Source: an uncultured SAR86 cluster bacterium
GTDB lineage: Bacteria > Pseudomonadota > Gammaproteobacteria > Magnimaribacterales > Magnimaribacteraceae
DNA length: 64,000 nt
Reading direction: 5' to 3'
NCBI GenBank assembly: GCA_902630715.1
Contig: CACOVO010000001.1
Span: 143,116 to 207,115 of the forward strand
How positions within the stretch are numbered: position 1 is the stretch's first letter; the number at the start of each line of letters is the position of its first letter. Of this stretch, positions 9,262-23,226 are shown piece by piece. Both the position numbers and the translations under genes were made by a program. A model generated the notes under the pieces. It saw only the letters and a program-made list of their open reading frames with translations, was not told the origin of the DNA and did no database searches.

Positions 9262-10269
9262 TCAATAGCTAGAAAAAGTTTTTTTTATTTCTTTGTATTC
9301 ATCTTGTGTCAGCCGAGGTCCAGATCTTTGCACTGTTTTAGAAGCAGCAAAACACCCAAACTTAGCAGAATCCTCTAAGTTTCTTGAGTTAATTAATCCA
9401 TGTAAAACAGAGCCTGCAAACATATCACCCGCACCATTGGTATCGATAGCATTAACCTTTATCCCTGGCACCTCAAATTCATGAGATCTTTCAAAACCTA
9501 CACAACCCTCCGGTCCTTTTGTAATGACTAATGATGAAGTATATTTTCTGAAATTTTTAAAGATCTCTCTTTCTCTATCGATGCCACAAAATTCAATTGC
9601 CTCTCCTTCATTACAAAAAATTAAATCACATTTAATTTCAATTAACTCTGTGAGTTCTTTTTTGAAGGAATTTACAATAAATTTATCAGATAAGGATAGT
9701 GCAACTTTTGTATCATACTCTTTGGCAAGAGTTACAGATTTTTTAAATAATTCGTAACCGCCGGGCGATGCGATTAGGTAGCCTTCAAGTAAAATATAAT
9801 CAGAATTTTTAATAACTTCTTCGTCTACATACTTTTCAGAAACTTCAGTATTCAAGCCAAGATTTGTGCACATTGTTCGCTCAGCATCTTCAGAAACCAT
9901 AATGAGGCATTGTCCAGAAGGCAGATCTGTATTCAATATTTTTGATCCGTGACTTACCCCACTTTCTGATAAATCCTTTAAATAAAATTTACCATTTTCA
10001 TCATCAGCTACTATGCATGTCATGTAGCACTGCGAGCCAAACATTGATGCAGCTACGACAGAATTTGTGGCTGAACCTCCACAAGCTTTCTCAGGTAATT
10101 TGCCTAGGTCAGTTAACTCTTTGATCATATTTTCTTGATCGACTTTTTCCATAAGAGTCATACCTCCTTTTGCTATGCCTCTCTTTTCATTTTTTCGCGT
10201 GAACTTTTCATCAATTTGAAAAGTTAAGTCGACAATTGCACTTCCTAAACAGCAAAGATCATATTTCAT
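9262..10269 (-). CDS. PfkB-family sugar/nucleoside kinase (adenosine kinase-like)
   Basis: A ribokinase/PfkB-fold kinase. It shows the N-terminal LCCLGSAIVDL strand, the GGSATNSVVAASMFG sugar-binding segment and the C-terminal DTNGAGDMFAG signature, whose Asp is the catalytic base. The closest remembered family is the adenosine kinase-like group of Proteobacteria; nucleoside or sugar specificity is unproven. I chose the ATG at 10269 (MKYDLCC); a TTG 12 bases upstream is also open but has no better ribosome site, and GGGTAAT lies before the ATG. It is divergent from mrcB with about 65 bp between starts. Confidence 0.8.
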   Translation of the reverse strand: MKYDLCCLGSAIVDLTFQIDEKFTRKNEKRGIAKGGMTLMEKVDQENMIKELTDLGKLPEKACGGSATNSVVAASMFGSQCYMTCIVADDENGKFYLKDLSESGVSHGSKILNTDLPSGQCLIMVSEDAERTMCTNLGLNTEVSEKYVDEEVIKNSDYILLEGYLIASPGGYELFKKSVTLAKEYDTKVALSLSDKFIVNSFKKELTELIEIKCDLIFCNEGEAIEFCGIDREREIFKNFRKYTSSLVITKGPEGCVGFERSHEFEVPGIKVNAIDTNGAGDMFAGSVLHGLINSRNLEDSAKFGCFAASKTVQRSGPRLTQDEYKEIKKTFSSY

Positions 10270-10334
10270 TTTATTACCCAAAAAATATTAAAGAACGTAG
10301 ACTGTGCGAAAAGGAATCACTTATCAAGTAAAAA

Positions 10335-12632
10335 ATGAAATTCAAGCTAACAATAAGTTTTATTTTCGGCTTAGTGGGCTTATTAATTTTTACTTTTTTC
10401 GCAGCTTTAATCGCCGTAATTGATTATAGGGTTACTTCTAAGCTGGAAGGTGTACTTTGGACTGTACCGGCAAAAATTTATTCCAGACCTCTAGAATTAG
10501 CAGAAGGAGTAAATATAAATTCAAATAATTTAATAAAAGAATTAAAAATGCTCTCTTATAAGGTGGAGAGAGATCCTGACAGTCCTGGAGAATTCAATTT
10601 TTCTCAAAACACTCTTAATATTTTTTTAAGAGGTTATTTAGATCAAAAACCTGGACTTTTTAGAGTCACTTTTGACGATTCCAAGATAAACAATATAAAG
10701 AATCAATTAGGTCTATCAGAGGACCTTATAAAGCTAGAACCCACAGTAATCGGAGGCATGTATCCAGTACATATGGAAGATAGAGTACTTTTAAATTGGC
10801 CCGAAGTACCTCAGAAACTTCTCGAAACGATACTAGCAGTCGAAGATCAAAATTTTTTTAATCACTACGGCGTTTCTTTGAAATCTATTTCTAGGGCTTT
10901 TCTTAAAAATATTCAAGCCGGAGAGGTAGAACAAGGAGGCAGTACAATTACTCAACAGCTAGCTAAGAGTCTTTTCTTTTCCTCAGAGCAAACGATAAGA
11001 AGAAAGGTGATGGAAGCTATTGCTTCTTTGCTCATTGAATTTCACTATTCCAAGGAAGAAATTTTGCTTGCCTACATAAATGATGTTTTTCTTGCTCAAT
11101 CTGGACGAAGAGCTATACACGGCTTTGGGATGGGCGCACAGCATTTTTTTGGTACATCAGTAAATAACCTATCTATTGATCAAATTGCTTTATTAGTTGG
11201 AATGCTTAAAGGTCCTTCTCTATATAACCCTGAAAGAAATCCAAATAACGCAACTAAAAGAAGGAATCTGGTATTAAGCATATTGAATAAAAGCAATAAG
11301 ATATCAGACTCGGAATTTGAGGACCTAAGATTACGCGAACTGGGTATAACTCCTCCAAATTACAGGGCAGAAATTAAATATCCCGCATTTCATGACATAG
11401 TTAGGCTCGAGCTTCAGAAAAATTTTGCAGATAAAGACTTAAGGACTAAGGGACTATCAATCGAAACTAATCTTGATCCCGTGCTTCAAAATTCATTGGA
11501 AAATAGTTTAGCCAAGACTAAAGATCAGTTAATAAAAAAATATGGAGATAAGCTGAATGATCTAGAAGGCGCAGCTATTGCAGTAGATATTTCTAATGGA
11601 GAGATTAAAGCTGCTGCTGGAAGCACCAAGCCAAATAGCTACGGCTTTAATAGAGCTATAAATGCCATAAGGCCTATTGGTTCACTTGTAAAACCTTTTA
11701 TATATCTCACAGCCTTAAATAATTATGACGAATACAATCTTTCAACCATCTTGGACGACTCAAAATTAAGTCTGGTAAGTGGAGGAAAGGTATGGGAACC
11801 GGACAATTTCGACAAAAAATTTCACGGTCAGGTGCCTCTGCATGTGGCACTTTGGCAATCATATAATATTGCATCAGCTAGGTTAGGAATAGAATTAGGT
11901 TTTGAAGCTGTTCAAGGCATGTTTTCAGATTTAGGAATTGAAAAAGAAGTACCTGTTTATCCTTCTATTTTTATAGGCTCATTTGAGCTCTCTCCCCTTG
12001 AAGCTATTCAGGCCTATCAGACAATTGCAGGTGATGGTTTCTATACTCCCCTCAGATCTATAAGACAAATAAAAGACACTAAAGGGGAAATCGAACTTTC
12101 ATATCCTTACAGCATTGAGCAAAGGATAAGACCAGAACCAATTGCTTTAATAAAGTTTGCTATGCAGCAATCCTTCGTTAGAGGTACAGCTAGAGGTTAT
12201 TCCAAAAAACAAATAGATCTCTGGAATGCTGGTGGAAAAACGGGCACTTCGGATGATCAAAGGGATAGCTGGTTTGTTGGCTTTGCAGGCGATATTCTTG
12301 TCCTTGTTTGGTTAGGTTTTGATGATAATAGGCAGACTCCTTTGACGGGCAGAACGGGCGCTTTTCAAGTTTGGAAAAACTTTATTGATGAGATCAAACC
12401 AGTAACAGCTCCAAGTACTTCCTTACCACGTATACAATATGTTTGGACAGACTTAGAAGACGGACTAAAAAGCGGAGAGAAGTGTAAAAATTCTCTTTTA
12501 GTGCCTTTTATTAAAGGCACAGAACCTACGTTAGTTCCTGAAAGCCGAAAGAGATGCTCTGGTAGAGGAAAAATCAGTGAGAGTAGTGTTATTGATAAAC
12601 TTAAACAAATATTTGAAGGAGGGCAGAGTTGA
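10335..12632 (+). CDS. mrcB: Penicillin-binding protein 1B, bifunctional transglycosylase/transpeptidase
   Basis: Polymerises and cross-links peptidoglycan. It has a short cytoplasmic start, one membrane anchor (residues about 4-30), then a UB2H-like regulatory domain beginning WTVPAKIYSRPLEL. The GT51 domain has the catalytic Glu in AVEDQNFFNHYG (near residue 171) and GGSTITQQLAK. The transpeptidase domain has SLVK near residue 450, SYN and KTGT near 635. At 765 residues it is slightly shorter than E. coli PBP1b. Its stop overlaps the start of the following lipoprotein, which may therefore be a partner. Confidence 0.94.
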   Translation: MKFKLTISFIFGLVGLLIFTFFAALIAVIDYRVTSKLEGVLWTVPAKIYSRPLELAEGVNINSNNLIKELKMLSYKVERDPDSPGEFNFSQNTLNIFLRGYLDQKPGLFRVTFDDSKINNIKNQLGLSEDLIKLEPTVIGGMYPVHMEDRVLLNWPEVPQKLLETILAVEDQNFFNHYGVSLKSISRAFLKNIQAGEVEQGGSTITQQLAKSLFFSSEQTIRRKVMEAIASLLIEFHYSKEEILLAYINDVFLAQSGRRAIHGFGMGAQHFFGTSVNNLSIDQIALLVGMLKGPSLYNPERNPNNATKRRNLVLSILNKSNKISDSEFEDLRLRELGITPPNYRAEIKYPAFHDIVRLELQKNFADKDLRTKGLSIETNLDPVLQNSLENSLAKTKDQLIKKYGDKLNDLEGAAIAVDISNGEIKAAAGSTKPNSYGFNRAINAIRPIGSLVKPFIYLTALNNYDEYNLSTILDDSKLSLVSGGKVWEPDNFDKKFHGQVPLHVALWQSYNIASARLGIELGFEAVQGMFSDLGIEKEVPVYPSIFIGSFELSPLEAIQAYQTIAGDGFYTPLRSIRQIKDTKGEIELSYPYSIEQRIRPEPIALIKFAMQQSFVRGTARGYSKKQIDLWNAGGKTGTSDDQRDSWFVGFAGDILVLVWLGFDDNRQTPLTGRTGAFQVWKNFIDEIKPVTAPSTSLPRIQYVWTDLEDGLKSGEKCKNSLLVPFIKGTEPTLVPESRKRCSGRGKISESSVIDKLKQIFEGGQS

Positions 12633-13069
12633 AATATCTTCTTAAAGTAGTTGCAATACTGTCTCTATTTTTTGTTTTTGCATGCTCGTCTACCGACAAT
12701 GGAAGAAATATTTCTGATTTTACGATTCCTGTAAATAATTTTTCTAAGACAGTTGAGCTATTAATTTCTAACGAAAATTTTTTAGAAGATGAGATTCTAA
12801 AAATTAATTCTCAGAACCCATCTGTACAACGAATAATTAAGAGCGCTGACGATTACCTCAAACAAAAGAATTATATTGCGGCTAATTCGGAACTTGAGAG
12901 AGCTTTTAGAATAACAAAAATGGACGGAGCACTTTACCTTCGTTTGGCACATCTTCGCTATAAACAAGGCCTTTTAAAAGAATCCGAATCCTTTGCATAT
13001 AAAGGTCTTCTGTTGCCCGACATCTCATCATGGGAGAGATTGCTTTTAAATGTATACCTTAAAAACTAA
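12629..13069 (+). CDS. Small TPR-like lipoprotein behind PBP1b
   Basis: A 146-residue predicted lipoprotein. The start is TTG at 12629, overlapping the mrcB stop and supported by a strong GGAGG eight bases or so upstream. The signal peptide ends in the lipobox VFAC, with Cys19 as the lipidated residue. The mature part contains helical repeats (DDYLKQKNYIAANSELERAFRITK, then ALYLRLAHLRYKQGLLKESESFAYKGL) that read as one to two TPR units. Translational coupling to mrcB suggests a PBP1b cofactor analogous in position to the outer-membrane activator LpoB, but there is no recognisable LpoB domain, so this is inference. Confidence 0.8.
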   Translation: MKYLLKVVAILSLFFVFACSSTDNGRNISDFTIPVNNFSKTVELLISNENFLEDEILKINSQNPSVQRIIKSADDYLKQKNYIAANSELERAFRITKMDGALYLRLAHLRYKQGLLKESESFAYKGLLLPDISSWERLLLNVYLKN

Positions 13070-13127
13070 GCCTAGATAGTAATCCTTCAAATATATATAA
13101 TCCGCGCCTTTTGAATGTTTAAGTTTA

Positions 13128-14138
13128 ATGATTAAGAAAGTTGGAATAATCGGGGGTTCAGGATTCGCTGGAGAGGAGCTAATAAAGTTTCTATCAATCC
13201 ACCAAAATGCAGACTTAATTGCTGTAAGCTCAAGAGATCTTCTGGGAACAAAAGTTTCTGAAATAGTTGAGGGATCGAATCTTTCATTCGTAGATCCAAA
13301 TGATGCTATTTTTTATGATTGTGATGTGGTTTTCTTTTCGACACCCCACGGAGTTGCTATGAAAAGAGCTAAATCTTTCATTGAAAAAGATATTAAGATT
13401 ATAGATCTTTCGGCTGATTTTAGAATAAAAGATACTGCAATCTGGAAAAAATGGTACGGTTCAGATCACGAATATCCCAAAGGTTTGCAGGATTCTGTTT
13501 ATGGTCTTACTGAACTAAATATTGATTCGATAAAATCAGGGAAATTAATCGCCGTACCTGGATGTTATCCCACTGCATCAATCTTAGGTCTGCTGCCTCT
13601 TATAGTAAACAAATTAAAAATAGAATCAGTTACTATTGATGCCAAGTCTGGGATAAGTGGCGCAGGCAGATCTGCTGTAGAAAATACCCTAAAAAGAGAA
13701 ATCAAAGAAAATTTCAGAGCTTACGCTACTGATGGACATCGTCATCTTCCAGAAATTAAACAAGTCTTGGAGAGCTTATTCTCAGAATCACTTGAAGTGA
13801 ATTTTTTACCTCATTTGATACCTGCCATGAGGGGAATTTACGCTACAATTTATGTAAACTTCGAGAAATATGCTGGCGAATCCTTGATTGAATTATTCCA
13901 ACATTTTTATAAAGATTCGCCAAATGTTGAAATAATGCGGGAAGGGCTTGTCCCAGAAATCTCTAAGGTTACTGAAACAAATAAGTGTCAAATTGGCATA
14001 TATAAATCAGCTATTAAAAATCAAATCATTGTAATTTCAACTATTGATAATTTAGTAAAAGGAGCCTCAGGTCAGGCTATAGAATGTTACAATCTAATGA
14101 ATGGTTACAATCAAATGCAAGGTATAAGTCATGGTTGA
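13128..14138 (+). CDS. argC: N-acetyl-gamma-glutamyl-phosphate reductase
   Basis: Third step of arginine synthesis: NADPH reduction of N-acetylglutamyl phosphate to the semialdehyde. [14 protein letters not shown] forms the nucleotide fold at residues 8-21, the catalytic cysteine is in VPGCYPTAS (Cys146), and the conserved HRHLPEI and HLIPAMRGI segments follow. At 336 residues it is a normal long-form ArgC. A TATAAT at 13096-13101 with a GC-rich discriminator is the likely -10. The 3' end overlaps erpA by 8 bp. The next arginine gene in this window, argB, is 32 kb away. Confidence 0.96.
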   Translation: MIKKVGIIGGSGFAGEELIKFLSIHQNADLIAVSSRDLLGTKVSEIVEGSNLSFVDPNDAIFYDCDVVFFSTPHGVAMKRAKSFIEKDIKIIDLSADFRIKDTAIWKKWYGSDHEYPKGLQDSVYGLTELNIDSIKSGKLIAVPGCYPTASILGLLPLIVNKLKIESVTIDAKSGISGAGRSAVENTLKREIKENFRAYATDGHRHLPEIKQVLESLFSESLEVNFLPHLIPAMRGIYATIYVNFEKYAGESLIELFQHFYKDSPNVEIMREGLVPEISKVTETNKCQIGIYKSAIKNQIIVISTIDNLVKGASGQAIECYNLMNGYNQMQGISHG

Positions 14139-14481
14139 GACTTACACCCCTGGATTAATGCAACTCACTGATGGTGCAGTGAAGAAGATTTTGTCTCTCA
14201 GAGATAATGAGTCTCAATCGAATGTTTTAAATCTGCGCGTCTACGTCACTGGAGGGGGTTGCTCCGGTTTTCAATATGGATTTTCTTTTGATGACATAGT
14301 TGATGAGGATGATACATGTGTTGAAAATCAAGGCGCTAGCTTGGTCATTGACTCTCTAAGCTTGCAGTATCTTCAGGGGTCAACCGTTGATTATGTTGAA
14401 GATTTAACCGGTTCTAAATTTATTATTTCAAACCCTAACGCAACCACTACCTGTGGGTGCGGAGAGTCTTTCTCTATATAA
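14131..14481 (+). CDS. erpA: Iron-sulfur cluster insertion protein ErpA
   Basis: A-type Fe-S carrier that delivers clusters to apoproteins such as the isoprenoid enzymes IspG/IspH. The three invariant cysteines are present: Cys44 in [11 protein letters not shown], and Cys108 and Cys110 in TTCGCGESF. The 116-residue length matches ErpA. It is translationally coupled to argC (8 bp overlap). Its 3' end overlaps the convergent anmK by 8 bp. The argC-erpA pairing is, from memory, also seen in Pseudomonas, supporting ErpA rather than IscA or SufA. Confidence 0.93.
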   Translation: MVETYTPGLMQLTDGAVKKILSLRDNESQSNVLNLRVYVTGGGCSGFQYGFSFDDIVDEDDTCVENQGASLVIDSLSLQYLQGSTVDYVEDLTGSKFIISNPNATTTCGCGESFSI

Positions 14482-15580
14482 CTGGATCATAAATCCGTCC
14501 AAGAAAAACTGCTTCCTTGCTTCCCGTAATCTCTTTTAGGTCAAATCGGACATTATTTATTCTCTTGTAGGCTAGCCAAGCAAAGCAAATAGCCTCCAGG
14601 AAATCCGGATCTACCCCCAAATTGCTGGTAGTTTGAATATCTTGATTGAATATCGAAGACATCCTAGACATCAGAAAGTCATTATGAATTCCACCGCCAC
14701 AAAGAAACATTCTATTTTCCAGAGCTCCTAACTGTTTAAGTGAATCAAATAGGCTTACGACAGTCAATTCAGTCAAGGTCGCTTGAACATCTTCAGGCGC
14801 CAATTCATAGCCCAATTTACTGAGGGAATCTTCAATCCAGTGCAAGTTGAAATAATCGGGTCCAGTGCTCTTGGGATGATCTAATGCAAAATACTTGTCA
14901 CCCAACATGATTTTTATCAAATCTTGATTTACTTTACCTGACTTAGCCCATTTGCCCTCTGCATCGTAATTTCCTCTTTTGTTCATTTGTGACCATGAGT
15001 CAAGTAAACAATTTCCCGGTCCTGTATCAAAACCCAACAGTTTTGATTTACTTAGTAAAGAAATATTAGTAATTCCTCCTATGTTAACGATTATTCTTTC
15101 TTCGTAATTATCTTTAAAAGCTTCTTCATGAAATAAAGGAGACAAAGGTGCTCCTTGACCCCCCGCTTCAATATCATCTTGCCTAAAATTTCCTATTGTC
15201 TTTAAATTTGTCTCATTACTGATCAGTTGAGGGTCACCTAACTGCATTGATATTGGAGGTATTGCTGAAGGGTCATGTTTGATTGTTTGGCCATGAGAAC
15301 CTACTGCTACTATTTTGTTTTTTGATATGTTCTTGTCGTTTACAAATTCTTCAATACTGTTAGCAAAAAATTTTCCTAATTCAGCATCTAGCATGTCTAT
15401 TGATGAGTAATCTATGTTTATAGTATTTACATTCTCTTTAATTTGTATCTTTATCTCCTTTGGTATTTCAAAATTTTTGGTTCCAACTACATTCAACTTT
15501 TCGTTGGAAAAATCAACTGCAGCTAGATCCAAAGAATCAGCGCTTGTACCTGTCATTAGTCCAATGAATATTTTATCCAT
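14474..15580 (-). CDS. anmK: Anhydro-N-acetylmuramic acid kinase
   Basis: Converts anhydro-MurNAc from peptidoglycan turnover into MurNAc-6-phosphate. The ATP-binding [18 protein letters not shown] opening is near the N-terminus, then the [11 protein letters not shown] motif, [10 protein letters not shown] and [12 protein letters not shown]. The length of 368 is typical. I chose the ATG at 15580, which overlaps the M23 peptidase stop; a TTG one codon upstream is the only alternative. It lies directly downstream of a peptidoglycan endopeptidase, so wall cleavage and recycling are co-transcribed. Confidence 0.95.
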   Translation of the reverse strand: MDKIFIGLMTGTSADSLDLAAVDFSNEKLNVVGTKNFEIPKEIKIQIKENVNTINIDYSSIDMLDAELGKFFANSIEEFVNDKNISKNKIVAVGSHGQTIKHDPSAIPPISMQLGDPQLISNETNLKTIGNFRQDDIEAGGQGAPLSPLFHEEAFKDNYEERIIVNIGGITNISLLSKSKLLGFDTGPGNCLLDSWSQMNKRGNYDAEGKWAKSGKVNQDLIKIMLGDKYFALDHPKSTGPDYFNLHWIEDSLSKLGYELAPEDVQATLTELTVVSLFDSLKQLGALENRMFLCGGGIHNDFLMSRMSSIFNQDIQTTSNLGVDPDFLEAICFAWLAYKRINNVRFDLKEITGSKEAVFLGRIYDPVI

Positions 15581-16877
15581 CAAATACTTTGTTTTGATTA
15601 ATAATTGATTTGTAATTATTCAGTTCGCTCATCAAACTTTTTGACCTTTCATTGAAAGCACTAAGTTGAGAGGAGTCTATTGGAGAGGCATTAGGAAACT
15701 TAACTTTCAGCGGATCTGTATGTTTCCCATTTACATGAAATTCGTAATGCAAATGGGGTCCTGTGGCTAATCCTGTGCTTCCTACATATCCGATAGTTTG
15801 TCCTTGTTTAATTTTTCTGCCAACTTTTGCTCTTGAACTAAATTTATCTAAATGACAGTAGCGAGTTTCATAATCCTCTGAATGTTTTATTTTTACCTCA
15901 TTACCGCAACCTCCATTATATTTAGCAAAGATTATTGTTCCATCTCCAGTTGCTCTAATAGGAGAGCCTCTGTTGGCTGCATAATCTACACCTTTATGGG
16001 CTCTTATTGTGTGAAGAACTGGATGACGTCTATTTAAGTTATATTTGGAGCTAATGTAACTTAATTTTACAGGAGATCTCAGGAAGGCTTTTTTCACATT
16101 TTGCCCATCGAGATTGAAATATTCTGAATTTTTAGAATTTATATCATGCCTCACTGCTACAAACCTTTTATCATCATTATTAAACTCAGATATCAGAATA
16201 TCTCCATCGAAAGCCTTTTCACCCTCTATTATTATCTCTTCATAGATTATGCTGTAGCTGTCTCCTTTTCTAATATCATGAGTGAAGTCGATATCCCAAC
16301 CATTTATATAAGCTAGATCCATCAAAACGCTGTCAGGTATATTTTCTCTGAGTCCAGACATGTACATAGAATCTTTAATAACAACATGCTTAAAAACCTT
16401 TACCTTTTCTACTTCTGATTCATATCTTGAAATAGCGTAATTTTGATTTTCTTTTTCTGCCCTCACTCCTGATTTGATACTGTCTATGTAGTTAAGTTGA
16501 TGAAGATTACCTTGAGGATCTATCAATATCTTGATTTTGTCACCGACCTCTATTCTTGATAGAAGTTCACTATCTTTGCTATTTACTAGGTTTATGATGT
16601 CCTCTTTAAGGACACCAAGTTCATCGAGAAGACCAAAAAGAGAATCATTCCTTTTTATTACTTTCTCTTTTTCTAGAAGAGGAAGCTCTATATCTAGGTT
16701 CTGTTTAAGTGAACCTAGTTCTATTGGCTTTTTCAGTTCGGGCAGATTTTCTCGTTTTGCAAATTCTTTATCCCCTATGTGACTTAACGAAAAAATTAAA
16801 AGAATTCCTATAAGCAAAGTAAAAATATGCCTTTTAGGGAAATTTTTTAAGATGATTATTAAGTCTGTTGCCTGCAT
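15573..16877 (-). CDS. M23 family metallopeptidase (MepM-like D,D-endopeptidase)
   Basis: Membrane-anchored zinc endopeptidase expected to cut peptidoglycan cross-links during growth. An N-terminal membrane segment (about residues 16-32) is followed by an OapA/LysM-like region with periodic charged strands, then the LytM catalytic domain. That domain has HKGVDYAANRGSPI, the GCGNEVKIKHSEDYETRYCHL block and the metal-binding HLHYEFH. All zinc ligands appear intact, so it is probably an active enzyme rather than a NlpD/EnvC-type activator. It is transcribed with anmK and divergent from tyrS with 43 bp between starts. Confidence 0.9.
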   Translation of the reverse strand: MQATDLIIILKNFPKRHIFTLLIGILLIFSLSHIGDKEFAKRENLPELKKPIELGSLKQNLDIELPLLEKEKVIKRNDSLFGLLDELGVLKEDIINLVNSKDSELLSRIEVGDKIKILIDPQGNLHQLNYIDSIKSGVRAEKENQNYAISRYESEVEKVKVFKHVVIKDSMYMSGLRENIPDSVLMDLAYINGWDIDFTHDIRKGDSYSIIYEEIIIEGEKAFDGDILISEFNNDDKRFVAVRHDINSKNSEYFNLDGQNVKKAFLRSPVKLSYISSKYNLNRRHPVLHTIRAHKGVDYAANRGSPIRATGDGTIIFAKYNGGCGNEVKIKHSEDYETRYCHLDKFSSRAKVGRKIKQGQTIGYVGSTGLATGPHLHYEFHVNGKHTDPLKVKFPNASPIDSSQLSAFNERSKSLMSELNNYKSIINQNKVFDG

Positions 16878-16905
16878 TAACTCGAATCATACCCGAAAAA
16901 GAACA

Positions 16906-16911
16906 TATAAT
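16906..16911 (+). promoter_or_regulatory. TATAAT -10 box of tyrS
   Basis: A consensus -10 hexamer lies nine bases before the tyrS ATG. No TTGACA-like -35 is visible at 16-18 bp spacing. With the usual 6-7 bases from the -10 to the transcription start, the leader would be about 2-3 nt, that is, nearly leaderless. Experimental start mapping is lacking. Confidence 0.5.
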
Positions 16912-16920
16912 AGATAGGCA

Positions 16921-18111
16921 ATGCATAAAGAAAACCTTGAACTACTTATCAGAGGATCAGAGGAGATCATTCCTGAAGAAAGTTTTTCAGAGCAAATAAA
17001 ATCTAATAAGATTTTAAGAGTTAAGGCAGGATTCGATCCTACTTCCCCTGACTTGCACCTTGGCCATACCGTCTTATTAAACAAGATGAAAATTTTCCAA
17101 GACCTTGGTCATGAAGTAATTTTTCTTATTGGTGACTTCACTGGCCTTGTAGGCGATCCTTCAGGAGTTAATGAAACACGCCCGGTACTGACCGATGATC
17201 AGTTAAGTAAAAATGCAGAAACTTATAAGGATCAAGTCTTTAAGATTTTAGATAAAGACAAGACGGAAATTAGATTTAATTCTGAATGGATGAATGAAGT
17301 GCCTGCGTCAGAATTTGTCAAAATGCTTTCCTCCTATACCGTTGCCAGAATGTTAGAGAGAGATGACTTTTCTAAGAGATATAAATCACAGCAGCCGATT
17401 TCAATTCACGAATTCCTATATCCAATTTTGCAAGGTTACGATTCAGTAAGGTTAAAAGCAGACATTGAGCTAGGAGGAACTGATCAGAAGTTTAATTTAC
17501 TCCTTGGTCGTGAAGTTCAGAGGCATTACGGAGAAAAACAACAATCCATTATGACAGTGCCTTTGTTAGAAGGTCTCGATGGCGTAAAAAAGATGTCTAA
17601 ATCCTTAGGAAATTATATTGCTCTCGAAGATAAGCCTGATGAAATGTTTGGCAAAATCATGTCCATTTCAGACGAACTTATGTGGCGATATTTTTCCCTT
17701 CTCAGTTTTAAAAGCACAGATGAAATTAATTCATACAAAGAGGACGTTAAAAAAGGTGCCAATCCGAGAGATATAAAATTTCTTTTAGCCGAAGAAATTG
17801 TTGAAAGATTTCATAATGGTTTGGGCAAAACTTCTAAAGACAATTTTATCAACAGGTTCCAAAAAGGAAATATATCTGAGGATATTGATGAAATAGAGTT
17901 AAAAATAGATGATGAGAGCGAACTTTTGACTCGAATACTTAGAGAGGTAAAACTTGTAAAAAGTACATCTGATGCAATGAGAATGATCTCCCAAGGAGCT
18001 GTGAAGGTAGAAAAAAAGAAGATCCTGGATCCAAAATTCAGAATAAATAAAGGTACTTCAAGCTTGGTGCAAGTGGGCAAGAAAAAGATATCCAAAATAT
18101 TAATCAAATAA
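16921..18111 (+). CDS. tyrS: Tyrosyl-tRNA synthetase (TyrZ-type signature)
   Basis: Charges tRNA-Tyr. This class I synthetase has the HIGH-equivalent HLGH at residues 46-49, the tyrosine-binding [22 protein letters not shown] segment, a KMSKS at 224-228 and a C-terminal S4 RNA-binding domain (about 330-396). The KMSKS form rather than KFGKT marks the TyrZ-like branch. It directly precedes the rRNA operon promoter, an order I recall for P. aeruginosa tyrZ. No SD sequence is obvious before the ATG; see the adjacent -10 box. Confidence 0.95.
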   Translation: MHKENLELLIRGSEEIIPEESFSEQIKSNKILRVKAGFDPTSPDLHLGHTVLLNKMKIFQDLGHEVIFLIGDFTGLVGDPSGVNETRPVLTDDQLSKNAETYKDQVFKILDKDKTEIRFNSEWMNEVPASEFVKMLSSYTVARMLERDDFSKRYKSQQPISIHEFLYPILQGYDSVRLKADIELGGTDQKFNLLLGREVQRHYGEKQQSIMTVPLLEGLDGVKKMSKSLGNYIALEDKPDEMFGKIMSISDELMWRYFSLLSFKSTDEINSYKEDVKKGANPRDIKFLLAEEIVERFHNGLGKTSKDNFINRFQKGNISEDIDEIELKIDDESELLTRILREVKLVKSTSDAMRMISQGAVKVEKKKILDPKFRINKGTSSLVQVGKKKISKILIK

Positions 18112-18122
18112 GGAGTAAAAAC

Positions 18123-18159
18123 CTGTCCCTATAGTCTCATTTTGATGTATACTGCGCAT
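18123..18159 (+). promoter_or_regulatory. Putative rRNA operon P1-type promoter
   Basis: TATACT at 18148-18153 is followed at once by a GC-rich discriminator (GCGCATCC), very like E. coli rrn P1, whose -10 is followed by GCGCC. This discriminator class is the target of ppGpp/DksA control. The -35 is poor: CTGTCC at 18123-18128 is the best candidate but the spacer would be 19 bp. An A-rich stretch upstream (18080-18120) could act as an UP element. Confidence 0.55.
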
Positions 18160-18186
18160 CCTTCTGAACGAAGGGGAGTTTTTTAA
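18160..18186 (+). promoter_or_regulatory. rRNA leader boxB hairpin and boxA-like antitermination signal
   Basis: A CCTTC/GAAGG stem with a five-base loop (18160-18174) is followed by GAGTTTTTTAA at 18176-18186. The same GAGTTTTTTAA recurs in the 16S-23S spacer behind another hairpin. A boxB-then-boxA order in the leader and a repeated boxA in the spacer is the arrangement of E. coli rrn antitermination. The element could be misread as an intrinsic terminator because of its T-run. Confidence 0.55.
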
Positions 18187-18193
18187 AAGTTTT

Positions 18194-18211
18194 AAATAAG
18201 TAATTCGTGTG
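18194..18211 (+). repeat. 16S processing stalk, 5' arm (3' arm at 19892-19909)
   Basis: The 18-mer AAATAAGTAATTCGTGTG here is the exact reverse complement of positions 19892-19909 behind the 16S gene. The two arms would pair in the precursor to form the RNase III processing stalk. Immediately downstream, 18213-18230 is a second local hairpin with GCGCTTA/TAAGCGC arms. Confidence 0.85.
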
Positions 18212-18311
18212 GGCGCTTATAATTAAGCGCAACTTACCAAAGTCAGTTTTTATTTGGCTTAAGTCCAAATTTAAAACCGATTTAGTGTCTATAAGGCACT
18301 TAATTTAAATT

Positions 18312-19864
<1,553 letters not shown>

Positions 19865-20141
19865 AAATAAAATCGCTTTTTTGTAGGCGTTCACACGAAT
19901 TACTTATTTTTTTCCATCTTTAAAGATGAGAAATGAGTTTTTTAACATTTTTATAAGTTCAATCAAGTCTTATCAAAATCATTTTATGGATTTGATAGGC
20001 AAATTAATTACTTAATAAATTTTCTTTTTTATATGAAATTTATTTGAGTAACTGCAAAGTAATTTGGCGTTTTTGTGTTTTTTAAACACATTTAGTAGAT
20101 AGAAATGCTTGAAAATATCATTAAGTTAATTGATGTAATAT
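19865..20141 (+). other. 16S-23S internal transcribed spacer without tRNA
   Basis: The 277 nt between the 16S and 23S genes contain the 3' arm of the 16S stalk (19892-19909), a boxB/boxA-like pair (19915-19945) and the 5' arm of the 23S stalk (20130-20148). No tRNA was found: there is no T-loop GTTCRANNC with matching acceptor stem on either strand. Most gammaproteobacterial spacers carry tRNA-Ile/Ala or tRNA-Glu. Confidence 0.85.
19915..19945 (+). promoter_or_regulatory. Spacer boxB/boxA-like antitermination element
   Basis: The palindrome CATCTTTAAAGATG (19915-19928) is followed by GAGTTTTTTAACA (19935-19947), whose core is identical to the leader element at 18176-18186 and shares TTTAACA with E. 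coli boxA. It is predicted to recruit the Nus complex again before the 23S gene. Confidence 0.5.

Positions 20142-20148
<7 letters not shown>
20130..20148 (+). repeat. 23S processing stalk, 5' arm (3' arm at 23032-23050)
   Basis: TTGATGTAATATGGTCAAG pairs with positions 23032-23050 behind the 23S gene, with one G-T mismatch across the mature 5'/3' ends. The helix continues upstream less perfectly. This is the expected RNase III substrate for releasing 23S rRNA. Confidence 0.8.
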
Positions 20149-23040
<2,892 letters not shown>

Positions 23041-23100
23041 ATTACATCAAGTAATTTCTTGATATAGCTAATTACATTAATGATTGAATTTATAAGTTTT

Positions 23101-23218
23101 TGTCTGATGACCATAGCGAGAGTGAACCACCTGATACCTTTTCGAACTCAGAAGTGAAACCTCTTAGCGCCGATGGTAGTGTGGTTGCGACCATGTGAGA
23201 GTAGGACATCGTCAGACT
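23101..23218 (+). rRNA. rrf: 5S ribosomal RNA
   Basis: About 118 nt closed by TGTCTGA/TCAGACT. The conserved CGAACTCAGAAGTGAAAC loop and the GCGCCGATGGTAGTGTGG segment are present. It follows the 23S by 60 bp and precedes the operon terminator by nine bases. Confidence 0.96.
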
Positions 23219-23226
23219 TTTTTTAG

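Noticed and set aside
18160..18184. Hairpin plus T-run read as an intrinsic terminator before the rRNA genes
   Set aside because: The stem is only five pairs and the T-run core is repeated in the spacer; an antitermination boxB/boxA explains both better.
19865..20141. Possible tRNA in the rRNA spacer (GTTCAATC near 19958)
   Set aside because: No matching acceptor or anticodon stem on either strand; the GTTCAATC string alone is chance in AT-rich sequence.
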